A stretch of 64,000 nt of DNA from Termitomyces sp. T153 (Eukaryota > Basidiomycota > Agaricomycetes > Agaricales > Lyophyllaceae): positions 868,001 to 932,000 of the forward strand of contig JACKQL020000005.1 in NCBI GenBank assembly GCA_018296165.2, in the 5' to 3' direction. Below, one piece after another: positions 10,830-20,770 of the stretch. The translations under genes were made by a program, and so were the position numbers. The stretch's first letter is position 1. Each line of letters opens with the position of its first letter. Under the pieces are notes generated by a model. The model was given only the letters and a program-made list of their open reading frames with translations. It was not told where the DNA came from and did no database searches.

Positions 10830-11035
10830 TTGTCACATTCCTTCTGCTTTGTGCATGGGATCCATCTGGGTTCCCTTTGTAGGATGGATGTGTTTGCCAT
10901 GTTTTTTAAGGGTTTGGATATCATAGAAGTTTGTATACCACGAAGTTTGTATACAATGGACTCGGTTTGCGATTGCTCTGCTCTCAAAGAATGTTGTACA
11001 TAATTTATCTTGGATGTATCTATTGAAGGATTTAT
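10830..11035 (+). repeat. Dispersed repeat, copy A
   Basis: Matches 58895-59092 in the same orientation: both contain gttccctttg, gaagtttgtatacca and gaatgttgtacataatt in order and end gaagga. Copy A has extra sequence in the middle and a local duplication of gaagtttgtatac. Its nature is unknown; it may be the edge of an old transposon. Confidence 0.6.
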
Positions 11036-11107
11036 AGTTTCAATACAAACTTCTGTAAAACAACTTGTTGGTTGCCCTAGCCAAATTGATGAAAGGTCAC
11101 CCAAGAG

Positions 11108-11600
11108 CGAAACACACAGACATCTGGCACCATTTCATTCGAGAACAAGTACAAAACAGATATTATCACCCACATCCCATCATCCAACAACCTTGCCGAC
11201 CTCTTCACCAAGCTGTTACCTCGTTTTAACGAACATCTTGCCACCTCACTCAGACTCAATAACTAGTGGGAGACTGGTCTTCTGGGGGAGTGTTGAGGGA
11301 GACTCACCAGTCATTCAAGAATTTCCTTTTCTGCCAAGTTTTCCTTTTATATTTCTTCGCTGCCGCTATTTTTGAGTGTTGGCTGCAATCTATATCTTGT
11401 GTTCGTAGCGCACGCTCAGCTTTTTCTGCTACCATTGGCAAGACTTCTGAGTGAGCTTAGTATATTAACTCTATCTACTCATTATACTTATGGCATACCT
11501 GCAGACTTACTGTCTCTTGTATTCTACAGGTTGATAAAGCTGTCTCTGCTACCATTGCCGAGACCTCTGAGGACTTACTGTCTCTTGTATTCTAGACTCA
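11108..11600 (+). mobile_element. Ty1/copia remnant: RNase H tail and start of 3' LTR
   Basis: Frames read KHTDIWHHFIREQVQN and, after a one-base shift, DIITHIPSSNNLADLFTKLL, which is the characteristic end of copia RNase H. The coding part stops near 11263. A purine run (TCTGGGGGAG) then precedes TGTTGAGGGAGA at 11291, the likely 3' LTR start. The LTR end is not clear; about 11600 is a guess. The sequence after 11420 holds two copies of a short repeat (ctgctaccattg..gac.tctgag). No gag, integrase or 5' LTR is present. Confidence 0.7.
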
Positions 11601-11639
11601 TGTCAACGACAATGCCCATATGGATCATGAGCAGTGAGT

Positions 11640-12107
11640 ACAAGAGATCGAAGCTGCTGGCGGCCCCTCAGAAACTCCGCGATAGCCGAAAAGAGATCGC
11701 GGTCTGAAACCCGGCGATGTTGGCGAAGAGTGGATTATTGAGGACGTGGCCTATAAAATGGAGATGCGTGAGGTTACGGATAGACGCTGTTGGTGAGGAA
11801 GTAGAATAAACCGCAAGTCAGACTGGGTACGGATTGAGCACAATTGGAAGGAACAGATAGACCCACCTATTTGAAAGGCCAATGCTGTATGGGAGTATTT
11901 ATCCTATATCCACAGAGTCCGAACGGTAATTACAGACTTGGATCGTGTGCGTATGTCCCCACTCCTCTGGGTATGCCGTACATCCTCATCCTTGGTAAAT
12001 CCAACCCCTCCCATATATGATGAATCCAAACATCGTTCCTGCCTTGCCCCAAAGGTGGAGATACAGCTCTCGGAAGAGAATCTGACTGGCAACGCGTGAT
12101 GTGACAT
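11640..12107 (-). pseudogene. F-box-like gene fragment, inverted paralogue of 1-143/10023-10785
   Basis: Read on the minus strand, this begins with RVASQILFRELYLHL, which is like the hydrophobic core following the F-box start in many fungal proteins. It continues through text homologous to 1-143 and to the 10480-10790 block, but with an internal deletion that joins LFANI to a later GFQTAIS segment. Several stops interrupt it. It carries the empty target of element 1 (cccagtctgacttgcgg, minus strand, near 11825). Most likely it is a dead member of an F-box family. Confidence 0.5.
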
Positions 12108-12149
12108 GGGGTATAGAGAGTAAGGCTTTTAGGTCGTGTCGAGGTAGGC

Positions 12150-14111
12150 AGAGTGCGATTTCGCGTCATATTAATATTTCGATAGAGAACCGGTCTTTCT
12201 TTGCGAGCAGGTGGCGATAGAAGCTAATATAGTTATTGTTGATCATGTCAGCAACGCCTCAGTGTTGATGGGGGTAACTGACCTTTGATGACCGGAAGCG
12301 GAAGGACCTGTTCCAGTCGACCGTGACGTAAGCTATGTCCGCCCTTCCATCTCTCACACAATGCGGACTTGATACCGAGGGGCGCAGTGTTTGGACACAT
12401 CTGCTGAAAGCAGAAGAGAAAGCCTCCTTGGACCCCTCCCGCCAGACTGCCGCCAGATATAACGACCCTCTTGTGGCAGTTCGAACCGTTGGCTTCTTCT
12501 TGCAAGACTTTTCAGAGCATTCCAGTGACGGTTATCTGGGGTCCACGCCATATCTCCGTCTACTCCGCGAAATCAGATCATGCCTCGAATACATGCATGA
12601 AGACGAGAGATACGATGCCATTGTTCAGTTGGGTCGTTTACATCAGGAGTACTTGATGCGAGCGTGTGAGTCTTATACTTGTCTTCTGTAATATTCTGCA
12701 TGAAATGAGCGGTATCTAGTTCGTTCTAACGCAGGAGGGAGACCTACACCGTCGCATCATCCCTCTCGCCCATCGTTCGACGTTCTTAGGGATCGGATTT
12801 TGGATGAAGTAGACAAAATTGCGCAGACAAGACACACCGTTAGGAGACAGGTATTTTGTTTCTCAGGTGTCTATGTTCGACTTGAGCTTATCTCTTAGGC
12901 TTTCCTCCGTGACGGTTACAGATGCACTCTCACTGGCCTTTACGATATACAGTCTTGTGTGGATATGCCAGAGATTGAGAAAGCCAGCTTGGAATCCGCC
13001 AAACCTGGCGCTTTTTTGGAAGTGGCTCATATCTTTTCTGAGAGTGCACAAAATGGTGACAAGGTCAGTACTCTTTTGCTATGGTATTACTTCTCTTACT
13101 GGTGATTTGAAAGAATTATGCAGCGACAGTCTTTGCAATCCTTGATATGTTCGGCCTCAGGGAAAGGGCAAAGAGTCTGTATGGTAGTGGAACAAATGAG
13201 CTCCATAATGTCATAACTATGGCAGCGGACTTCTACATTTGTTTCGATCGCTTCATACTTTGGCTTGAGCCAGTGCATAATGAAGTAAGTCCTTTTGTTG
13301 TTGACTTGCTACTCTTCCTTCAAGTTGCATTGTCCCAGGAAAACACCTACGATATCTGTCTGAGCCCAAAATTTTCCCGCCTGCTAACACTCAGGATGTT
13401 TTTGCCCGACCCGCCACGTGTTACCTTTAGAGTCGAGCCCGGGGCTGCAGCCGCTGCAGCCGCCAAGGGTAAGCAACTCAAGTTGCCTGATCCAGTTCTC
13501 ATTGCCATTCGTGCTGCATGCGCACGCGTCGCCAATCTTTCCGGGGCTGCTGAGCAAATTGATCGAATTTTGAGGGATAAGGAAGATATGCCAGTACTGG
13601 CAAATGATGGGAGTATGGCTGAACTTCTTTCTTCATGCTTAATGCTCACGTCTTAAGTTGTCAATGTTCCTGCTTATTTTTTTCTGTATGGTGTAACTAC
13701 CTAGTCTTCTTACAGGACTTGTGTTATCGATAAGACAAAAAAGTATAGGCTTCATAGCCTTGGCAGTATGTTGGTCAATACTTGTAGCATCCTTGTTACT
13801 GCAATGAAGATATGAAATGTGAAAGATAGTGAGTCTAGATCCTGATTCTTGCATTTTCTTTGTTGAAATTGGTATTCAGACACCATGAGTATGTATCAGA
13901 TGCTTCTTCTCATTTATTTGACAGTGTCTCATTGCTGATGTCAATGTTGATGCTTCTTGCTTGAACTTGCATCAATAGTGACATGAGACAGTAGTTCTAT
14001 GCAGACAACTGCTTATCATCTAATTGTGGACATTTCTCATCCTCCTTTGAATCATTGTCATCTTCATCATTTAATCAAATTGCATCATTTTTTGATGTCA
14101 GGGGAGTATAG
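12150..14111 (+). repeat. Left arm of large inverted duplication (HNH gene)
   Basis: Homologous to the reverse complement of about 56590-58610, including promoter-side sequence (gatgaccggaagcggaagga), the whole HNH gene and more than 400 nt downstream. The arm ends at gtatag (14106-14111), where an LTR starts. The same gtatag on the right arm is followed by unrelated sequence. Confidence 0.85.
12335..13656 (+). CDS. HNH-domain protein, copy 1
   Basis: Five exons fit one frame: 12335-12665, 12738-12850, 12899-13063, 13114-13284, 13339-13656 (365 aa). Introns are 48-72 nt with GT..AG ends; the second acceptor choice (AG at 12737) avoids an in-frame stop. The motifs RDGYRCTLTG, then EVAHIFSES, then NELHNVITM...FDRF follow the order seen in HNH_2-type proteins of Agaricomycetes. 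The last motif reads ADFYICFD where copy 2 reads GELHTCFD, so the usual His is Tyr here. An alanine run and helical tail (LIAIRAACARVANLSGAAEQ) follow. TAA ends the frame where copy 2 has CAA. HNH domains are metal-dependent nucleases; the role of this family is not known to me. Confidence 0.8.
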
Positions 14112-14876
14112 TGATAAGATCCAACTATCACTGAGCACTGGTACTGACATCTTGGACTATCTTATCTGGGCAGCACCTGATGCAGACACAGCATAAGTAT
14201 GTATGAGTCACATGACTTTATCACATGGAATCCTAGCAACCACAAGACTTTTGTATCATAAGCCTCATCATGTGGAATTTAGCCTTTGGATCTAGAACAA
14301 TAAGGTTGAGACCTTTCCTTAGCAACAATTGCTAGTGACATTACTTAGCAACAACAATACTTCTTCTCAAAAATGGATATCGAAGGCCATGTGACCCCTT
14401 ACTTATCATTTCTCTTGTCTTGCTTACAAACATACCTGAACAGTGTCTACACTTCAAATATTGACATTAGGTATACTCTTTTTTTGTGACTGACATTTAT
14501 TATGCATCTTGTTGACACTACATACATATACTTGGTTACCATATTGACATCCAGTATGTATCATAGACACTTTGGCAGACACCATAGCTGGTGGCAACTA
14601 TATTTCCTTTCTGAATACTATACCTACAAACAGTATAAATGCTGCCTGTACATAGAGACAACAGAAAAACATGAGTATTGTTCCCCCTCAGTAGCTCTCA
14701 GCTTCCCAGCTTCAGATTTCTTTTCTGCCCACTCTTGTTATTGTTAACAACTTAGTGGCAAGCCCCAGTTACCTTGTACTTGATTTAGCATGAGTGCCAA
14801 TTACAGGTACTCTATAGTGTTTTTTGTCTCAGAAATGCTAGCAACTAAAGCTAGCAACTAGTTTGCATTTGTCCTC
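14112..14876 (+). repeat. Partial LTR of the element 2/3 family (outer copy)
   Basis: Starts TGATAAG and follows the reverse complement of the element 3 LTR in order (ctgagcac, cacaagactt, gtataaatgctgcctgtacatag), stopping after gtttgcatttgtcctc, where the 5' LTR of element 2 begins. It is CpG-depleted and abuts the left HNH arm exactly. The remaining part of this LTR was not found. Confidence 0.75.
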
Positions 14877-15516
14877 TGATAGGACCCACTTGTTGCTGAG
14901 CACTGTTTTCAGCATTTCTGATTGGACAGTAGCTGATTATATTGTACATGACCTGGCACAAGTCACAACACTTATCATGTGAGGTCTAGCCCCAAGGTCT
15001 GGAATGATGTAGCCTTTGCATGGGATTTTAGCAACAACAAGACTTATGGATCATGAGCCACATCATGTAGAGTCTGGACTTTAGATCTAGAACAATAAGG
15101 CCAAGACCTTTTTTAGTGACAACTGCTAGCAACATTTCCTGGTGACAACACTGTCTCCTCTCCAAAAAGGGATATATTGACAGTCATATAATTTCTTATC
15201 ATTTTTCTTGTTGAGCTTACAAACATACTTAAGCAGCATCTACACTGCAGGTATTGACATTGATAATGCTCTTTTCTTGCAATTGATGATTTTTATGCAT
15301 TATATTGACATCACATATTTATACTTAGTTACTGGACTGATATTCAGTATGTATCATAAACACTTTGGCAAATGCTGTCACTGGTGGCAACTAATATTTC
15401 CTTTCTAAATACTATACTTACAAACAGTATAAATACTGCCTGTACATATAGACAAAAACAATGAACAGAGTACAGGTCCCCTCATTAGCTATCAGCTTAC
15501 CAGCTTCAGATCTCTT

Positions 15517-16429
15517 AAGTGGGCACAATGGCTCAACTGGCACCATTGTGTCCTTAGGGATGTTTCTCTCTTCTCAAGTAGAACCACAGAGTTGTTAGTT
15601 TGATTCCTGTGTGTAATGTGGCCTTTGGCAGAAAACACTCTAGACACCATACTTGGCTTATTCACTGCTGCTAGAAAGCCACTGCTTGCACATGATTGAC
15701 TAGAAAGGCTTTGTTATGCAGGCCCCTTTGGAACATACTCATCAACACATGACACAATGAGGTTTGGTGACCATCACACTCATGTCCAATCAGAAAAAGA
15801 GAGGGTTCCCTGGTGTGATGGATTTGGGAGAGGGTCTGGACCGAGTGCTGGGAAGGAATGTTGCTGACCAAGCATGTCATGGCATTGGTAAGCATGACAA
15901 TAGGGCTCAATATAGTATGGAATGGCTGCCAAAGTATTGTATGGCCTATCAATCAGTTTCAGTCTCTGCATGGGTGGGCTAATTAACCCAACTGGGCTGA
16001 CTTGTTGCCAAATTACTGGATTTTGTACTCCAAAAATGTGTCTAGGCATGGGAAAGGGCTGAGTCATGACAGCCCTTGGTTGTGGGTCAGCTAGAGGAAG
16101 GCATGAGCTGTGCCAATCAGGCTTCTAAGTCCTACACCAATCAATCCAAATTAAGCCTTGCTGAGTGTAGGTGAGTTTAAATATTGGGAAGGCACATTAG
16201 TGGCAGATGGGGAGGGACTTTATGGTGGGAAGTAGTATGAACTCTGACAGGATCAAATTGTAGTAAAATGGCTATGAAGCATAACCAGCACACTTGAAAA
16301 GGTGTCGGGCTGAAGTACCTATTGGAAGTGTCCATAATTACCACCCCCTTCAGACTGTGGGACCTAGGACACTATGTTCATGTGTAAAGTAGGTCTTAAA
16401 GTAAATAAAATGGCACATTTATTCATTTA
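15517..16429 (+). mobile_element. tRNA-headed SINE-like retroposon, copy 1
   Basis: A 913-bp insert in the LTR of element 2, flanked by a perfect 12-bp target duplication TTCAGATCTCTT (15505-15516 and 16430-16441). Such a long duplication suits LINE-driven insertion rather than an LTR integrase. The head has an A-box-like TGGCTCAACTGG and, about 65 nt later, a B-box-like AGTTTGATTCC, as in RNA polymerase III promoters of tRNA-derived SINEs. Body blocks (ggttccctgg, gctgaccaagcatgtcat, taaaatggct) recur in the copy near 53130-54395. The tail is A/T-rich. At 913 bp it is long for a SINE, so it could be a composite. Confidence 0.68.
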
Positions 16430-16544
16430 TTCAGATCTCTTATTGTTCTTTCTTTTATCATCACCAAAAACTTAGCAACAGTCGTGACAACCTTGACTTT
16501 GACTTAGTGTGGGTGCTGACTGTGGGTACCTTTAGTGTCATTTC

Positions 16545-17694
16545 TGTCATGACCCACTCCCTAGACCCCTGACCTCATCCCCAGCCTGCTTGCTTTCCCA
16601 GAGTTCCCCTCCCAATGCCTCCTCGAACCCCCCAACTATTGTACACCCTCTGTGCCCACTCCAGGTAACTCCAATGCTTCTACAGCAACCTCCAACTGCC
16701 CCCTGGCCCACTCTGATGCCTTCTCTGCAGCTGTCAACACTTTTTTTGACTGTCCCAAGCTCTGAGAACCCTCCCCCACTATTCCTGACTCTGTTGTACA
16801 TCACTAGCTCATCACCCTTGTTCACCCAACCTACTCTGGAGTACCATGACAACCTTGGGACAACCCACATTCTCAGCTGATCCTATCAGAATATCACTGC
16901 AGCCCACCCCCTGATCACAACTGACACCCATTGACCCTGTGCAGCTCTGCCAAACTCTGCCACCACACCTGCTGTCCCCTGGAGCTCTCCAGTAGTCAGC
17001 ATATATGTCATAGAGTAGCTCCTCATACTCTAGTCTTGATATTGCCTTACCTGATGTGTTTCTGATTGTTTCTGTCTTGTGTTTTGTGTTCCATACTATG
17101 TTTCCTCTTCTCTCAGTCTCCTAGTCTTGTCTTGTCTCTATCTCTGTTATTGTTCTTGTTATTGTTTTGTATCTTTGCCTGAATCTATTTTTGTTCTCAT
17201 CTCAATCTTGTCTTGACTCCATTTTGCTCCATTCAACTCTATCTTGTCTCATTTGACTCTGTTTCTATTATTGTGTCCAAGTTCTCTTGACCTTACACCC
17301 TTACAAACTCCACGCTTATGATTACAACCCCTAAACATTTGTTAAACCAACTCTGGACCTCGCTACTTGCTTGGTCCCAAAAGCTATCAACCTCTGTTGA
17401 TTTCCCATCAAGCTCTGGCTCCACTCCCATCACTTGCATAGCCTCCACTTACTCCGCACCCACAATATTCACTTCTGAACTTGTACCTGACACCCCATCA
17501 AGTTCACTCCTTCCCCTGCAACTTGTCCTAGACTCCTCTGGACCACCCCAGACTTGTTCAGATCACTTCCCATTGCTTGTCCTCACCATGCTTAGACTCT
17601 CTCTGAGTGCCCAGTTATCAGTGCAGGGAATCACATTTGCCTAGTAAGGATCTGCCCAGTATAGCTGAGCCCCCATAGTCAGTGGAACCTGACA
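16545..17694 (+). repeat. Solo LTR of the element 4/5 family, inside element 2 LTR
   Basis: Starts TGTCATGACCC and ends GGAACCTGACA, the termini of the element 4 LTR, with no internal sequence. Flanks are ATTTC (16540-16544) and ATTTT (17695-17699), a 5-bp target duplication with one C-to-T change. The homologous LTR sequence on either side joins correctly when it is removed. Confidence 0.85.
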
Positions 17695-18065
17695 ATTTTG
17701 ATTTTAGCAACACTAGTAACTAGTTTGTGTTTGTTCTCCCCAGTCTTTGTTAACCTCTTTTATTCCTTGTTCTCAATCTCCTTTTCTATTGCTTAGTTCC
17801 CCCTTTCCTAGCAACTCTTTGACCTTTGTTCCTTTTTCTCCCACCCATCTAGCAACCTTTTGTTACTGTCTAGCAAGTTAGGCTAGCAATAGCAACACTT
17901 TTTATTTATTGTTCACTCCTTGCTTACTAGCTCTTGCTTTCTGGGACAGTTACTGACTCACCCCTACTAACTTCCTATTGCCAGCTACCCTATTTAGTTC
18001 CTAGTGTCTAGGTCTTCCTTTTGGTTTTCTGCACAGCAGCTAGGCAGCATAGGAGCATATCATTT

Positions 18066-18083
18066 TGGAGCCCACTGCAAGGG
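18066..18083 (+). promoter_or_regulatory. Primer-binding site of element 2
   Basis: TGGAGCCCACTGCAAGGG, 3 nt after the LTR end; it matches the element 3 site except for two positions that fit decay of CpG or transitions. Confidence 0.6.
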
Positions 18084-18111
18084 AAATTTAAGTAACCATT
18101 CTGCCAGAAAC

Positions 18112-19560
18112 CAGAGCTCAAGCAAAATGTTGCTTGGAAACCTTCAGTGAACTCCCACTTCATTCTCTGTCAACTCCTTAGAACTCACTGCCAACTACCC
18201 AACCTCAACCTCTTGCCAACAAATTCAAAACTGCTAAGAACCTTTGAGATGTTAGCAAAATTCTTGCCAACTTCCCTGGGGCCTTTATAGAGAGCTTTCT
18301 CAATGCACCTCTCTCACCACTAACTCCTACCAACTCATCTACTTCCCAGAAGCACATTCTATACCTACTTTGCTAACCAACCCTCAGAACCCACTTCCAT
18401 TGCTATTACTGACAATCACTAACATGAATAATGATTCTGCTGCTCAGCATGATCAGATGCTGCCATGCAATGACACCACTGCACCTAAGTGGGATGAAAG
18501 TTGCCCCAGGAAAATTCCCCTAGTACTTCAAGGAATTGAAATATCTCTTTGCTGACTGTGGTATTGCTTATGATACCCAGAAAAAGGAATATATGGCTTG
18601 ATACATCTCTGATGACACAGCAGAAACTTGGCTTGGCTTACTGGAATTTGGCAACAACATAACTATTGGCAACAACATGCATCAACCTTATACATACCAG
18701 GAATGGAAGGTGGCAGTGCTCAGGCTGTACCCTGGTGCTGATGCTAGTGCTCATTACAACCTTGGTGATCTCAAACAACTTGTCAACCAAATGTTCAACA
18801 GTGGCCTGGCAACTTTAGGAAGGTTCTCTGACTACTATTATGACTTTCAACATATCACTAGATGGTTCCTTGCTAATGGCAAGCTCTACTGCAATGAGGA
18901 ATGTTGCCTATTCCAATAAGGTATCCCTATGTTGCTTTGGTCTAAAATTGTTTGCTGTCTTAAAATTACACTTTCCAACCATCACCCAAAGGATCCCTAT
19001 GATGTGGACTAGGTCTTTGAAGGTGCTAGATTGGTATTGAAGGGTACAGATACAGCTACAACCAAGACCAGCAATGGCACCTACAGTATTACTTTGTTGC
19101 CAGTTTTTGATGCTGCACCATCTCCAACTCCTAAACATGAAACCCTTGAATTAGTGACAACCATGGCTATTGTCAGCACTTTAGAATGTCTGGAAGCCCT
19201 CTTTACCAACAACACTCAGCCCCACCAACAGTTCAATAATAGCACTTGCTACTTCTGTGGCAAAATTGGTCATACTATGGTCTGTGGCAACTGTATCAAA
19301 ATGGAACATATGATCCAACAAGGCAAAATCCATTGAAACACTGAAGGGAAGATGATATTACCATCTGGCACCATGATGCCTAACTATTTTGGCAAGTGAC
19401 TGTACATGGAACATATTGAGGAATGGCACCATCTCAACCCATGACAAATTGTTACAGGCAGACTCTCATTTAATGCTAACTCTGACTCAGAGCAAGCAGC
19501 TATGCAGCAGTTGCTAATTCATGAGGTAATGCAACAGGATGTTACTATGGAATAAATACT
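18112..19560 (+). pseudogene. gag: Gag of element 2 (decayed)
   Basis: The translation follows element 3 gag in order: MNNDSAAQHDQM, the TYQEWK.AVLRLYPGADAS block, NSGLATLGRFSDYY, and the zinc-knuckle-like CYFCGKIGHTMVCGNC. Several stops and frame changes interrupt it. At the gag/protease junction (EVMQQDVTME then a stop, then ILSKEE) the stop falls at the same codon as in element 3, TAA here and TGA there. Confidence 0.82.
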
Positions 19561-20770
19561 AAGCAAGGAAGAATGCATTGAGGCCATGGAATGAGAACTA
19601 TTTGTGCTATGATAACCAGGTGAAAAGTTTGATAGTATACAAGTCCCCTGCACATCTTATCAACCAGCAAACAATACCCCCAAGATGACATCATTGACTA
19701 GCAACACCCTGGCAATGCATTCCTCTCCTGCTACTAAGCCTGCTGACAAAGGCAAAGCAACTGAATGACCTGTTGCTAGCAAACAACCCAATGTTGCCAA
19801 GAAACCTGTTACTCAGCCCCCAGTCCATCTGTTTTCTGGCATCTCAGGTTGCTATGCCCCTCCTGCTAATTGAAATTTTGGTGCCCCTAACAGAGCTCAC
19901 AATGGTGCATATTGGACTATGCCACCCATTTACAACATTGAACAATCTAAAGCAGTATTTGAAAGGGTATTAAGCACAAAGGTTACAGTCTTGGTTGGCC
20001 AGCTCTGCTCAGTATCACAGGACATCAGAAACCAATTTAGGACAGCTGTTATGCCCAAGCAACTCATAGGAACAAGTGCCAAGACTGTACAGGACCCCAG
20101 TGACATTTTCAAAGATGCCTTACCAATATTTGCTATTAACAAACCCCAGTTTTTGCTAGGCTCAAACATTGCCACTGCCAACAGACTTGCCCCAGACCAG
20201 GCCCAAGTTGCATCAGTCAACCCCATAGAGGCATATATAGATTTGCTACTCCCTGAAGAAGAGCCTGTGGTGCTTACTATTACTAAGGATTCTCAGTCAC
20301 TTTGGTCCATTATGATGCTGATTGACAACAGAGAGGAAATAGAATGCATTACTGACAGTGGCTCTCAGATTATATCTATGTCTGCCAAAATTGCTAGCAT
20401 CCTTGGCCTGTCTTATAACTCCAACATTGTTTTGAACATGCAAATTGCCAATGGAACTTTGGATCAATTGCTAGGACTTGCTCCCAATGTCCCTTGTACT
20501 ATTGGCAGCATCACAGTATACCTCCAGATTCACATTTTACAGTCCCCTGCCTATGATGTTCTACTTGGTTGCCCCTTCAATGTCTTAACCAGAAGTGTGG
20601 TCAACACTCTTAGTAATATGGAGAACACTATTACTATCATGGACTCCAACACTGGCATGCAACAAACAATACTCACATTTCCATGCAGTAAATCCAAAAC
20701 AAAACAACTGCCAAAATGTTCACTACAAAACCAAACCACCATGCTGCTTTCATTGCTAAAGACATTGATG
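19561..20770 (+). pseudogene. pro: Protease region of element 2 (decayed)
   Basis: The best block is an open frame from 19919 to 20788 (289 aa) starting MPPIYNIEQSKAVFERVL. It includes ECITDSGSQIISMSA, a canonical D-S-G retropepsin active site, and PAYDVLLGCPFNVLTRS, the end of the protease core. Element 3 has the same blocks but with D-S-S. The upstream Pro/Ala/Lys-rich linker is broken by stops. Its length and order match element 3, 44916-46115. Confidence 0.8.

Larger units (their letters stand above)
14877..18062 (+). repeat. 5' LTR of element 2 with two insertions
   Basis: Begins TGATAGG and ends aggagcatATCA at 18062, matching both ends of the element 3 LTR. It is split by the SINE-like insert (15517-16429) and by a solo LTR (16545-17694). 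The promoter-like gtataaatactgcctgtacat lies near 15429. Confidence 0.82.

Noticed and set aside
16545..17694. Independent short gene at 17318-17644
   Set aside because: It lies inside a solo LTR and similar text recurs in every LTR of that family; no coding constraint is visible.
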